DNA from: Spirosoma sp.
Lineage (GTDB): Bacteria; Bacteroidota; Bacteroidia; Cytophagales; Spirosomataceae
DNA: 64,000 nucleotides
Reading direction: 5' to 3'
Assembly: GCF_026391055.1 (NCBI RefSeq)
Contig: NZ_JAPLET010000029.1
Span: 62,001 to 126,000, forward strand
This document shows positions 41,772-51,071 of this stretch, piece by piece (position 1 is the stretch's first letter; each line of letters starts with the position of its first letter). Under the pieces are notes generated by a model. That model did not search any database, was not told the DNA's origin, and was given only the letters and a program-made list of their open reading frames with translations. The position numbers were made by a program, and so were the translations under genes.

Positions 41772-42878
41772 ATGAAGATTATCAGTGTCATTGGCACCCG
41801 GCCTAATTTTGTGAAAGTGGCTCCGCTGCACCGTGCCCTGCTGACAAAACCGGGCGTTGTTCCGAAACTCGTTCATACGGGTCAACATTACGACGGTCAG
41901 TTAAACGACGTTTTTGTTCGGCAACTCAATCTGCCTCCACCAGACTACTGTCTGGATGTTGCTGCCGGAACCATACCCCAACAGACGGCCGACATAATCC
42001 GGAAATTCGAAGGGGTACTCCGGGCTGAACAGCCCGATTGGGTGCTGGTTGTAGGCGACGTGACGAGTACGCTGGCCTGTGCGCTCACGGCCATTCAACT
42101 GGGAGTTCAGGTGGCTCATGTAGAAGCCGGTCTGCGCTCCGGCGACCGGGAAATGCCCGAAGAAATCAACCGGATACTGGTCGATTCCATGGCCGATTTA
42201 CTTTTCGTGACGGAACAGGCCGGGCTCGATAATCTGCTTCGAGAGGGTATTCCAGCCCATAAAATACATTTGGTTGGTAACGTGATGATCGACTCGCTGG
42301 TGGAGTATCGCCAAAAAGCCAGTTCGTTGAATACCGTTGGCACACTCGGCCTGATGCCCAAACGGTACGCCCTACTGACCATGCACCGCCCGGCCAATGT
42401 CGATACCGAAGCTGGGTTGAACCGGCTCTTTTACCTGATTAAACAAACGGCGCAGCACCTGATAGTAGTGTTTCCTGTTCATCCGAGAACCCACGCCAAT
42501 CTGGAAAAATTTGGCCTGATGACTGAGTTAATGGCTTTTGAAAACGTCTGGCTACTTGCTCCTCAGGGGTATCTGGAATTCCTGAACTTGATGGAGCAGG
42601 CGGCCGTTGTCGTCACCGATTCGGGCGGCATCCAGGAGGAAACGACCTACCTGAACGTACCCTGCCTAACCTTCCGGACCTCAACCGAGCGCCCCGTGAC
42701 CATCGAGTTGGGTACCAATCAGTTGGTGGCCGACTTAAACCCCGTAACTGTCGGCCAAAAAGTGGCGGTTATCCTGAATGGCCGGGTCAAACCGGGTCGG
42801 GTGCCCCCATTATGGGATAGTAAAACCGCTACCCGAATCGTGAACATACTAACTGCCGCCGGTCAGGTAATGCCATGA
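41772..42878 (+). CDS. wecB: UDP-N-acetylglucosamine 2-epimerase (non-hydrolysing)
   Basis: This 368-residue enzyme converts UDP-GlcNAc to UDP-ManNAc. MKIISVIGTRPNFVKVAPLHRAL at the start, HTGQHYDGQLNDVFV, GDVTSTLACALTAIQLGVQVAHVEAGLRSG near 92 and TDSGGIQEE near 276 are all diagnostic. Together with the dehydrogenase at 34,794 it supplies ManNAc-type uronic acid. It overlaps the next gene by 4 bases. Confidence 0.95.
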   Translation: MKIISVIGTRPNFVKVAPLHRALLTKPGVVPKLVHTGQHYDGQLNDVFVRQLNLPPPDYCLDVAAGTIPQQTADIIRKFEGVLRAEQPDWVLVVGDVTSTLACALTAIQLGVQVAHVEAGLRSGDREMPEEINRILVDSMADLLFVTEQAGLDNLLREGIPAHKIHLVGNVMIDSLVEYRQKASSLNTVGTLGLMPKRYALLTMHRPANVDTEAGLNRLFYLIKQTAQHLIVVFPVHPRTHANLEKFGLMTELMAFENVWLLAPQGYLEFLNLMEQAAVVVTDSGGIQEETTYLNVPCLTFRTSTERPVTIELGTNQLVADLNPVTVGQKVAVILNGRVKPGRVPPLWDSKTATRIVNILTAAGQVMP

Positions 42879-45073
42879 AACAACTCATCCAGAATCTTAA
42901 AACCGGGGCTGTTCAGCTGGAAGAAATACCCACTCCCCAGGTTAGCCGGGGGCAGGTACTGATTCAGACGCGCCGGTCGCTGGTGTCACTCGGCACGGAG
43001 CGGATGCTGGTTGAGTTTGGCCGGGCCAGTCTGATCAACAAAGCGCGTCAGCAACCCGACCGGGTGAAGCAGGTGATCGAGAAGATACAGTCGGATGGCC
43101 TTCTGCCCACGCTGGAGGCCGTATGTCGTAAACTCAATGAGCCGCTGCCGCTTGGTTACTGCAACGTAGGAACGGTACTGGCCGTGGGCGATGGGGTTAC
43201 TGACCTGAAAATTGGCGACCGGGTTGTGTCGAATGGTCACCATGCGGAAGTGGTTTGTGTACCCCGTAATCTGGTCGCCTTAATTCCGGCGGAGGTGAGC
43301 GACGACGAGGCTGCGTTTACCGTTGTCGGGGCCATTGGTCTACAAAGTATCCGGCTGCTGGCCCCAACCTTGGGCGAAACCGTGGTTGTCGTTGGCCTCG
43401 GGCTACTTGGTCAGTTAACGGCCGAACTACTACGTATCAACGGTTGCCGGGTGATCGGGGTAGACATCAATGAAACCAAATGCAGGTTGGCTGCCCGAAG
43501 CTGCGTAGCCGTTATCAACCCTGCACATGGTACCGACCCGGTTAGCGCGGTGCTGGCGTTGACGAATGGAGCCGGGGCCGACGGGGTTATTATTGCCGCT
43601 TCGGCCCCGGCTGATCAGTTGCTTTCGCAGGCGGCACGGATGAGCCGGAAACGGGGGAAAATCATCCTCTCCGGTGTCGTGGACCTGGCGATAAAGCGGG
43701 CTGATTTTTATGAAAAGGAGCTGTCGTTTCAGGTGTCATGCGCCTACGGCCCCGGTCGCTACGAGGCCGATTACGAGCAGCGAGGGCAGGACTATCCCCT
43801 GGCTCATGTACGCTGGACCGCCAACCGAAACTTTCAGGCCATTCTGCAGGTACTGGTTACGGGGCAGTTGCAGGTAAAGCCCTACATCACCCAAACGGTA
43901 CCCCTGATTGAATACGATAAAATCTATGGCTGCCTTGATTCGTCGGAGCAGATTGCGGCTTTGCTGACCTATCCTGACCAACTGGCGTTGCCATCGGTGC
44001 GTATACTGCGGCCTTACCTGCATGAACCGGGTAGGGCAACGGTGGGCATTATCGGGGCCGGAAACTTTACGGGTGCGGTGCTATTACCCGTCCTGAAAGC
44101 CGCCGGTGCCGATCTGAGAGTCATTGCCAGTGCTGGCGGGCTACGGTCGACGTTGCTTGCCCGGAAATTCAACATACCGTTAAGTACCACCGATTGCCGT
44201 CAGGTTCTGAACGATCCGGCCATTGACCTGTGCATCATTACCACTCGCCACGACAGCCATGCTCAGCTGGCTCTGGAAGCCCTGCAGGCCGGTAAGCATG
44301 TATTTGTGGAGAAACCACTGGCTATTTATGCGGATGAACTCACCCGCCTGATTGAGCAGCAGCAAGCATCAGGCCGGATTTTGATGGTTGGATTTAATCG
44401 ACGGTTCTCGCCTTTTGTTCAGAGAATGAAAGCCCTGCTGGGTGGAGAACGTGCTGGTACCATACCCATGAATATCGTCGTGACGGTCAATGCGGGGGCT
44501 GTTCCGGCTACCTCTTGGTTGCATGACCGCAACAGTGGAGGTGGGCGGATTTTGAGCGAAGCCTGTCATTTTGTTGACCTAATCAGCTTTCTGGCAGGTA
44601 GTTCAATCAATAGCGTATGCCTCAACGCCATGGGCTCGCAACCGTCAGAAACGAGCGATTCGGCATCTATGCTGCTACGGCTGTCCAATGGGTCAACGGG
44701 CGTAGTCAATTACTTCAGCAATGGCAGTAAAGCTTATTCCAAAGAGCGCGTGGAGGTGTACGCACAAGGGCAAACGCTGGTGCTTGATAACTTTAGGTCG
44801 CTGACGGGCTACGGCGTTAAAGGCTTTCGCCGGCTGGTGGGTCGGCAAAACAAAGGCCATACTGAACTGATAAAGCACCTGATTGGCGCGCTACGAAGCG
44901 GTCAAAGCGGTGATGCCGCCCCTGAAAGCGCCGGGGTAAGCCTGATCCCGTTTGCGGAGATTATCAATACAACCCAGACTATGTTAGCCGCTTTGGAAAG
45001 CCTGCATGAGAATCGTTTCGTCGATGTTGTTGGTATGGGCGTGTCCCGACCAACCCCTTTATCGACCCATTAG
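42875..45073 (+). CDS. Fused MDR dehydrogenase / Gfo-Idh-MocA oxidoreductase
   Basis: This 732-residue protein has two enzymes in one chain. Residues 1-370 form a zinc-dependent-alcohol-dehydrogenase-like (MDR) domain: GTERMLVEFGRASL, GYCNVGTVLAVGDGV, VVVVGLGLLGQLTAELL and AADGVIIAASAPADQ-like motifs. Residues 390-720 form a Gfo/Idh/MocA domain: VGIIGAGNFTGAVLLPVLKAAG, HVFVEKPLA and GGGRILSEACHFVDLI. Such bi-domain oxidoreductases are found in polysaccharide loci next to heparinase-like genes, as here. The substrate is unknown. It overlaps or nearly touches genes on both sides. Confidence 0.9.
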   Translation: MKQLIQNLKTGAVQLEEIPTPQVSRGQVLIQTRRSLVSLGTERMLVEFGRASLINKARQQPDRVKQVIEKIQSDGLLPTLEAVCRKLNEPLPLGYCNVGTVLAVGDGVTDLKIGDRVVSNGHHAEVVCVPRNLVALIPAEVSDDEAAFTVVGAIGLQSIRLLAPTLGETVVVVGLGLLGQLTAELLRINGCRVIGVDINETKCRLAARSCVAVINPAHGTDPVSAVLALTNGAGADGVIIAASAPADQLLSQAARMSRKRGKIILSGVVDLAIKRADFYEKELSFQVSCAYGPGRYEADYEQRGQDYPLAHVRWTANRNFQAILQVLVTGQLQVKPYITQTVPLIEYDKIYGCLDSSEQIAALLTYPDQLALPSVRILRPYLHEPGRATVGIIGAGNFTGAVLLPVLKAAGADLRVIASAGGLRSTLLARKFNIPLSTTDCRQVLNDPAIDLCIITTRHDSHAQLALEALQAGKHVFVEKPLAIYADELTRLIEQQQASGRILMVGFNRRFSPFVQRMKALLGGERAGTIPMNIVVTVNAGAVPATSWLHDRNSGGGRILSEACHFVDLISFLAGSSINSVCLNAMGSQPSETSDSASMLLRLSNGSTGVVNYFSNGSKAYSKERVEVYAQGQTLVLDNFRSLTGYGVKGFRRLVGRQNKGHTELIKHLIGALRSGQSGDAAPESAGVSLIPFAEIINTTQTMLAALESLHENRFVDVVGMGVSRPTPLSTH

Positions 45074-45075
45074 CT

Positions 45076-46713
45076 ATGAGTAAACTAGGCTTGGTCTGGC
45101 GAACGGTGCGTCACCTGACGATGCGGCAGCTCGTTTTTCAGGTGCTGGTTCGTATCCGTACTCGTCCGCGGCTGCGTTTCCCGAAAATCACTCCAGCAAC
45201 TTATTCCCTGACCGTGCCTGACGCTGCTAAACCGGTAACCTACAGGGCAGGGGTATTCACGCTGTTGAATCGTACGTATGAGCCGGAAACCGGTGCCATT
45301 GACTGGAGCGGGCAGCATTCGGAGGTCGCCGGGTATCGCAAACTCTGGACATACCATCTCAACTATTTCGATTTCCTGAATCAGCCGGGCTTGTTGCCGG
45401 AGACGGGTCTTGCGTTGATCCATGACTTTATCTACCAACCCGGCTCGTTGCGGGACGGACTGGAGCCGTATCCTACCTCACTGCGGATTATGAACTGGAT
45501 TCAGTTCCTGAGCCGTCATCAGCTTCAGAATAAGGTCATCAGTCGGCATTTAGCGGCTCAGATTGAGCTGGTGAGTCGTCGGGTGGAGTATCACATTGGT
45601 GGAAATCATCTGCTCGAAAATGGGTTTTCGTTGCTGATGGGAGCTTTGTATTATCGAAACAAGCAGTGGTTCTCGAAAGGGTCGGCGCTTGTTCAGGCTG
45701 AATTACAGACGCAAATTCTGGCCGATGGCGGGCATTACGAGCGCAGCCCCATGTACCATCAAGTACTACTCGATCAGTTATTGACCGTTCTGCTGGCGTT
45801 ACAGGCTGACGACTGGCATCGAGGCCAAAACGCGACCTTCGCTGACTTTCTGGCCGGGAAAGCTCATCAAATGAGTTGCTGGCTTGATCGTATCACGTTC
45901 TGTAACGGCGACGTTCCGATGGTCAATGATTCGGCGTTTGGGATTGCTCCTGCAACCAACCAGCTACGAAAAAAAGCTGCCAGTCTTTGGCCCGTGACGC
46001 ATAAATGCAGGATGGAGACGGGGCATTCCGGGAAACAAAAATCGACGGATACTGGCTACCGGATGTTTCGGCAGGATCGCTATGAACTTTTCGTGGACGT
46101 TGGTTCCGTTGGTCCATCTGAGCAGCCCGGTCATGCTCATGCCGACACCTTCTCCTTTGTCCTGTATGCCGATGGTGTGCCGCTGATCGTGGATAGTGGC
46201 ACATCGACGTATGAGCCGGGGCCACGTCGGGCATGGGAGCGAAGCACGGCGGCTCATAATACCGTTGAGGTAAATGGAGTTAACTCATCCGAAGTCTGGG
46301 CGAACTTCCGGGTAGGCCGACGGGCGCGGGTAACAATTCTGGACGATACCTCTGACCAACTCACCGCCCGGCATGATGGGTACCGGCACCTTGGACTGAC
46401 TCACGAACGGGCGTGGCTAATAGAGCCGACCGGCATTACCATTACCGATCAACTGGTAAGGGTTCGAAACCGACCTAACGAAGTGCCCACTGGGGTAGCC
46501 CGGTTTCATGTTCATCCGGCGGCTACCGTACAGATTGCGGGTCAAACCGTAAGTGTAGACGGCTGGACGTTTGCGTTTGTATCGGAGGCTGAACGACTCG
46601 TAACGCTGGAAAGCTACGCGATGGCAGAGGGATTTAATCAGTTGCACCCTGGCTACTGCATCCGGGTCGACTTTCGCGGGAATTTGAAAACTACCCTTAC
46701 CCTTCTCCAATGA
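45076..46713 (+). CDS. Heparinase II/III-like protein
   Basis: This 545-residue protein has an N-terminal alpha-helical toroid with WTYHLNYFDFL, GGNHLLENGFSLLMGALYY and GGHYERSPMYHQVLLDQL, then the C-terminal beta-sandwich with GHAHADTFSFVLYADG, VDSGTSTYEPGP and AAHNTVEVNG. These are hallmarks of the heparinase II/III family. No clear signal peptide is present, so it may work on a cytoplasmic or lipid-linked uronic-acid-containing intermediate, or be exported another way. It follows the fused oxidoreductase by 2 bases. Confidence 0.9.
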   Translation: MSKLGLVWRTVRHLTMRQLVFQVLVRIRTRPRLRFPKITPATYSLTVPDAAKPVTYRAGVFTLLNRTYEPETGAIDWSGQHSEVAGYRKLWTYHLNYFDFLNQPGLLPETGLALIHDFIYQPGSLRDGLEPYPTSLRIMNWIQFLSRHQLQNKVISRHLAAQIELVSRRVEYHIGGNHLLENGFSLLMGALYYRNKQWFSKGSALVQAELQTQILADGGHYERSPMYHQVLLDQLLTVLLALQADDWHRGQNATFADFLAGKAHQMSCWLDRITFCNGDVPMVNDSAFGIAPATNQLRKKAASLWPVTHKCRMETGHSGKQKSTDTGYRMFRQDRYELFVDVGSVGPSEQPGHAHADTFSFVLYADGVPLIVDSGTSTYEPGPRRAWERSTAAHNTVEVNGVNSSEVWANFRVGRRARVTILDDTSDQLTARHDGYRHLGLTHERAWLIEPTGITITDQLVRVRNRPNEVPTGVARFHVHPAATVQIAGQTVSVDGWTFAFVSEAERLVTLESYAMAEGFNQLHPGYCIRVDFRGNLKTTLTLLQ

Positions 46714-47912
46714 CTATTCTGTTGCTAACCTTCTATTTCGAACCCGATACTGGTCCGGGAGCCTTCCGGACAACGGCGCTGGTGCGTGAACTGGCTCGTC
46801 AACTCCCTGCCGAAAGTACCGTTCATGTCATGACAACGCACCCTAACCGGTATGCCTCCTACAAGCCACCCGCTGCCGACCGGGAAGAGTGGACGGACGG
46901 CAACTGCCCGGTAACAATCCATCGCGTTCAGACACCCGCGCACAACAGTGGTCAATTGGGACAGATACGCTCGTTTATGGTCTATTACCGGGCTGTCCAC
47001 CGGCACACGCGCCGGAAAAAATACGACCTTATTGTGGCGTCATCGTCCCGTCTCTTCACGGCCTTTCTGGCGGCACGGGTAGCCCGTAAACACCGGTTAC
47101 CTCTGTTTCTGGACATTCGCGACCTATTCCGAGAAGCCATGCTGGATACGATTAGGGGATCGTTGGCAACTGTACTGCTGAACCCGTTGCTGCAAGCGGT
47201 TGAGCAGTACACGTTCAGGACGGCCAGGCATATAAACCTGGTTTCGGAGGGTTTTCGTCCTTATTTCAATCCTTATCCCAATGCAACCTACAGTTATTTT
47301 ACGAATGGAATCGATACCGTTTTCCTGACGGAACTGGCTACTAAGCCGGGGCCGGTACCCCAACCCCGGTTGATACTCTATGTGGGTAATATTGGCGAGG
47401 GACAGGGGCTTCATAAAGTTGTTCCGCAGGCGGCCCGTAAGCTGGGTGCGGATTATCGCTTTCTGATCATTGGCAATGGCGGAGCCCGTCACAAGCTGGA
47501 AGTCGCTATTCGTCGGGAAGGAATCGATACGGTCGAGCTACGCGACACTGTTAATCGGGAGGCTTTACTGGAGCCTTTTCGCCGGGCCGATTACCTGTTC
47601 CTGCACCTCAATGACCTGGAAGCCTACAAACGAGTGCTGCCATCGAAGTTGTTCGAGTATGGTGCCACCAACAAACCTATTATTGCAGGCGTTGCCGGAT
47701 ATGCGGCCTCGTTCATCCGCGAATATCTGACAAATTGTATTGTGTTTGAACCCGGCAATGTGGATGAACTGGTTTGGCAACTACACAAAACACCGTATTA
47801 TATCCAAACCAGAGCGGAGTTCAGAACAAAATTTCAGCGCAGTACCATCAGCCGGGCTATGGCAGCCGAAATTCTGAAAACCGCGGAACAGCCAGATCGA
47901 CATCTGGTTTAA
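46710..47912 (+). CDS. GT4-type glycosyltransferase, WbuB-like
   Basis: This 400-residue protein has ILLLTFYFEPDTGPGAFRTTALVREL at the start, then KYDLIVASSSRLFTAFLAARVARKH and FLDIRDLFREA, as in WbuB-type enzymes that add an amino sugar. The donor part has LYVGNIGEGQGLHKV near 225 and LPSKLFEYGATNKPIIAGV near 310. It overlaps the heparinase-like gene by 4 bases and precedes the WecA-type gene. Confidence 0.9.
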   Translation: MTILLLTFYFEPDTGPGAFRTTALVRELARQLPAESTVHVMTTHPNRYASYKPPAADREEWTDGNCPVTIHRVQTPAHNSGQLGQIRSFMVYYRAVHRHTRRKKYDLIVASSSRLFTAFLAARVARKHRLPLFLDIRDLFREAMLDTIRGSLATVLLNPLLQAVEQYTFRTARHINLVSEGFRPYFNPYPNATYSYFTNGIDTVFLTELATKPGPVPQPRLILYVGNIGEGQGLHKVVPQAARKLGADYRFLIIGNGGARHKLEVAIRREGIDTVELRDTVNREALLEPFRRADYLFLHLNDLEAYKRVLPSKLFEYGATNKPIIAGVAGYAASFIREYLTNCIVFEPGNVDELVWQLHKTPYYIQTRAEFRTKFQRSTISRAMAAEILKTAEQPDRHLV

Positions 47913-47921
47913 CGTACGCCT

Positions 47922-48917
47922 ATGAGTCTTACCGGTTCTTTTTTGCTGACGATAGCACTGGTTCTAATCGAGTGGCTTTATGTGCGGCTGGCTCGTCGGT
48001 ATGCGTTTTTCGAGAAGCTCAATGAGCGCAGTATGCACCAGCACCCAACGACAGTCCGCGCCGGTGGATTTATCTTTTACCTGGCTGCGCTGGCTGCTGT
48101 CTGGCAACACGATTCTCTTGTTTGTTTCTGCCTTGGGTTGACAAGTTTGGCACTTGTAAGCTTTTGGGACGATTGGGCCGACCTGCCCAAACGTTATCGA
48201 CTCGCTGTGCAACTACTGGCAGTGGGGTTGCTGCTTGGTCAACAGGGCCTACTGGTTAGTCACTGGTATATCGCCGTTGCGTTACTGGTTGCGGGCGTTG
48301 GGCTGCTGAATGCGTACAATTTTATGGATGGCATCAATGGCATGACCGCCTTTTGCAGCCTTGTTGCCATTGGTACGCTCTGGTTTGTAGAAGGGGAGCT
48401 CCTAGGTACAACGAATGCCCTATTCCCTTGCGTGCTGATCGCCCTGCTTGTGTTTTGTTATGTAAATGCCCGACCGCAGGCCATTTGCTTCGCGGGCGAT
48501 GTTGGGAGTGTTTCAATGGGGTTTATTGTGCTGTACGGTATCGTGGACTGCGTTAGCCGCAGTCATTCCTGGCTGCCTGTGCTGTTCATCGCTGTATACG
48601 GCCTGGATAGTGGGCTGACAATTCTTTACCGACTTTATCTTGGGCAGAACATTATTCAACCCCACCAGATGCATCTGTATCAGGTACTGGTCAGTGCCCG
48701 GCGGTGGTCGCATCTGCGCGTCTCGGCTTTGTACGCGTGCGTTCAGCTTTGTGTTAACGGGCTTGCCATTGTCACGCTGACAAAGCCGCTGATGGATCAG
48801 TGGCTGGTGGTCGGCTTGGTTGTGGGATGCTTGGGTGCCGGCTATGTTATGGCCCGAATTCAGCTCGACAAAGACACAAAAAAGCGGGTTGGCTTCGAAA
48901 AGCCAACCCGCTTGTAG
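47922..48917 (+). CDS. WecA/TagO-type polyprenyl-phosphate sugar-1-phosphate transferase
   Basis: This 331-residue protein has about ten membrane helices. ERSMHQHPTTVRAGG near the start is the first conserved loop, DDWADLPKRYRL the DD motif, NAYNFMDGINGMTAF the Asp motif, FAGDVGSVSMGF the third, and HQMHLYQ a HRxHxYQ-like motif. It starts the repeat unit on undecaprenyl phosphate. The 3' end of the gene also forms a terminator stem for the opposite-strand thioredoxin gene. Confidence 0.92.
   Translation: MSLTGSFLLTIALVLIEWLYVRLARRYAFFEKLNERSMHQHPTTVRAGGFIFYLAALAAVWQHDSLVCFCLGLTSLALVSFWDDWADLPKRYRLAVQLLAVGLLLGQQGLLVSHWYIAVALLVAGVGLLNAYNFMDGINGMTAFCSLVAIGTLWFVEGELLGTTNALFPCVLIALLVFCYVNARPQAICFAGDVGSVSMGFIVLYGIVDCVSRSHSWLPVLFIAVYGLDSGLTILYRLYLGQNIIQPHQMHLYQVLVSARRWSHLRVSALYACVQLCVNGLAIVTLTKPLMDQWLVVGLVVGCLGAGYVMARIQLDKDTKKRVGFEKPTRL
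48882..48913 (-). terminator. Terminator for the thioredoxin-like gene, inside the end of the WecA-type gene
   Basis: A perfect 13-bp stem (AAGCGGGTTGGCT, loop TCGAAA) is followed on the minus strand by a T-run. On the plus strand no T-run follows. It is thus a minus-strand terminator placed inside the last codons of the convergent gene, which ends at 48,917. Confidence 0.8.
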
Positions 48918-48938
48918 TACCGCTCCAGCGATATTACA

Positions 48939-49412
48939 TCACTTTACGCTCTTGCCGATGGCGATGAGGTTTTCGGGTGTTTGAAGTCCCAGTACTTTTT
49001 TCAGGACTTTACCATTGCCGTCAATGAACAGCAGGGTTGGATACGCTTCCAGCGGATATACCTGCGAGAGGGCCGGTCCTTCGCCTTTTTCCATATCCAT
49101 TTTCACGTTAATGAATTTGCCGTTGTAGAACTCGCCAACGGCCTTTTTTGTAAATACGTTTTTCTGCAACAGTTTACAGGGACCGCACCAGCTGGCGTAA
49201 GCATCCAGAAAAATCACTTTTTTCTCTGCTTTTGCCTTCTTCAGAATGTCTTTCCAGGAAGCCTCCGTAAACTGAATTCCTTCGGTGTCGTCAGCCGGGG
49301 CACGTTTGCCGACTTTGGCAGGACGGGGTTCGGATGAGTTTAGAGCAGCGCTGGTTGGTACAGAATGGATTCCCACCAGCAGGATTGCCAGTAGCCAAAT
49401 TACTTTTTTCAT
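48939..49412 (-). CDS. Secreted thioredoxin-like protein
   Basis: This 157-residue protein has a signal peptide at residues 1-22 (hydrophobic LLAILLVGI, cleavage near SAA). The thioredoxin fold follows with WCGPCKLL near residue 75, a cis-proline in EAYPTLLFID near 125 and a GxGKVLKK end. The segment resembles DUF255/thioredoxin_7-like proteins such as DsbD partners. It likely reduces or protects cell-envelope proteins. Confidence 0.9.
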   Translation of the reverse strand: MKKVIWLLAILLVGIHSVPTSAALNSSEPRPAKVGKRAPADDTEGIQFTEASWKDILKKAKAEKKVIFLDAYASWCGPCKLLQKNVFTKKAVGEFYNGKFINVKMDMEKGEGPALSQVYPLEAYPTLLFIDGNGKVLKKVLGLQTPENLIAIGKSVK

Positions 49413-49596
49413 AGTCGAACCGGTGTACCGGTAGTCTTTTTGGTTTTCGGGATGATAACGAACGAACGGACGAATTTCGTTTCCGTCGGTGGGTCGTTTT
49501 ATAGAACATAGTTAGCTTATAGCAGAGCAAATTACAAATCATGTGCCATTCTCCTTAATCTTTCCGAACTTTGCGGCCGTTTTAGTCAATAACATC

Positions 49597-50199
49597 ATGC
49601 CAGTTAAGCAAGCCGAATTCTTTGTCAGCAACTCCGACCCAGCCAAGTGCCCCAAGCCCGACCGGCCCGAGTATGCGTTTATTGGTCGCTCAAACGTCGG
49701 TAAATCATCGCTGATCAACATGCTGACCAGCCGCTCATCGTTGGCCAAAATATCGGGCAAGCCCGGTAAGACTCAGTTGATCAACCATTTCATTATTGAC
49801 AACGAGTGGTATCTGGTCGACTTGCCCGGTTACGGGTATGCGCAGGTCAGCAAAACCGAGCGTGAGAAGTTTGCGGCTCTTATTGATGGGTACCTCACGA
49901 GTCGGCCCAACCTGCTGTGCATATTTGTACTGGTCGATTCGCGCATTGCTCCTCAGAAACTAGACCTTGATTTTATGGCCAATTTGGGCGAAAGGGGCTT
50001 GCCGTTCGTCATCGTCTTTACAAAAACGGAAAAACTGGGCCCGACTAAACTCCAGACTACTCTCGAAACGTATCGAGATCGATTACTTGAAGACTGGGAA
50101 GAAGCTCCTCAGTTTTTTGTAACCTCGGCGGTCACAGCGGCTGGTCGCGAAGATATTCTATCCTTCATTCGCCCGCTTAATGAACGTTATAAGAAATAA
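49597..50199 (+). CDS. engB: Ribosome-biogenesis GTP-binding protein EngB/YsxC/YihA
   Basis: This 200-residue GTPase is needed for large-subunit assembly. GRSNVGKSSL near 32 (G1), GKTQLINHF near 58 (G2), DLPGYGYA near 77 (G3), TKTEKLG near 147 (G4) and the SAV-type G5 are visible. The ATG at 49,597 is chosen because the family starts close to QAEFFVSN. Nineteen bases of upstream open frame at 49,543 are probably leader. Confidence 0.96.
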   Translation: MPVKQAEFFVSNSDPAKCPKPDRPEYAFIGRSNVGKSSLINMLTSRSSLAKISGKPGKTQLINHFIIDNEWYLVDLPGYGYAQVSKTEREKFAALIDGYLTSRPNLLCIFVLVDSRIAPQKLDLDFMANLGERGLPFVIVFTKTEKLGPTKLQTTLETYRDRLLEDWEEAPQFFVTSAVTAAGREDILSFIRPLNERYKK

Positions 50200-50332
50200 G
50201 TGAAAGATAAAATAGCGGGAATTTTCAGAGCGGGAAGCCTGATGGGCTTTATAGGCGCTCTTTCATTCTTTCGCTCTTTAGTAAGGCAATACTCGCAGCA
50301 AAACACACGTTACCAATTTACAAAGTCTCTCT

Positions 50333-50875
50333 ATGGAACCATTAAAACAGATTGCCAATGTGGCTGGCTACAGCGGCCTTTACCGAATTCTGAAACCCGG
50401 ACGGGCCGGTGTAATTGTTGAGTCATTAGACGAAAAGAAAGCGAAAACCATGATGGGGCCAACGGCTCGGGTATCAGTGTTGAGCGATATTTCGATTTAT
50501 GTTGATGACGATAGTGAAGAACAATCCATCGCGCTGGGTCAGGTTTTACTGGCAATCAATGAAAAATACGGCGATACGCTAACGGTCGATCCGAAGGGCT
50601 CGAACAACGAATTAGCGGATTTTATGGCGTCTGTTGTGCCTGCGTACGACCGTGAGCGCGTTCGGACTACCGACATTAAGAAACTGATTACCTGGTACAG
50701 TATCCTGCGTCAGTATGCCCCGGAGGTTTTTGAGGTGGTTGCTGATGCGCCTGCTGACGAAACGACCGTCGAAGAGGCACCAGTAGCCGAAGAAACTCCG
50801 GTAATAAATGAAGCGCCTGCCGAAGAAGCGTCGGTTGCCCAGGAAAAGAAAGCGTCTAAATCGCAAAAAGCCTAA
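50333..50875 (+). CDS. DUF5606-family protein
   Basis: In this 180-residue protein residues 1-130 match the Bacteroidota DUF5606 family as I know it (PLKQIANVAGYSGLYRILKPGRAGVIVESLDEKKAKT). The last 50 residues are a Glu/Ala/Pro/Val-rich low-complexity tail ending in lysines. Function is unknown. It is cytoplasmic with no membrane segment. A good terminator follows. Confidence 0.85.
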   Translation: MEPLKQIANVAGYSGLYRILKPGRAGVIVESLDEKKAKTMMGPTARVSVLSDISIYVDDDSEEQSIALGQVLLAINEKYGDTLTVDPKGSNNELADFMASVVPAYDRERVRTTDIKKLITWYSILRQYAPEVFEVVADAPADETTVEEAPVAEETPVINEAPAEEASVAQEKKASKSQKA

Positions 50876-50945
50876 ACATACGTTTACCAGATGGGTTAGT
50901 AACCCAGGTAAGACGAATAAAATTCTTCATTTTCAGTGAGAACAG

Positions 50946-50980
50946 AAAAGCCGCGATGACCATTGGTTTCGCGGCTTTTT
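50946..50980 (+). terminator. Intrinsic terminator after DUF5606 gene
   Basis: An 11-bp stem (AAAAGCCGCGA with its complement) with a T-run at the right lies 70 bases after the stop codon. The left A-run also makes it usable on the minus strand for pyk. Confidence 0.85.
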
Positions 50981-51001
50981 AGTTGCTGATTGGTGAAGTA
51001 A

Positions 51002-51064
51002 GTGAAGTAGTGGCGTGAGTGAAATGGTTGGTCTGACTCTATTTCACTCACGCCACTACTCCAC
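51002..51064. repeat. Intergenic palindrome, G/A-rich family, copy 3
   Basis: Arms of 24 bases (51,002-51,025 and 51,041-51,064, starting GTGAAGTAGTGGCGTGAGTG) pair with one mismatch. It lies between convergent genes, 7 bases from the end of pyk. It follows a conventional terminator, so it is probably not the terminator itself. Confidence 0.75.
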
Positions 51065-51071
51065 GAATTTA

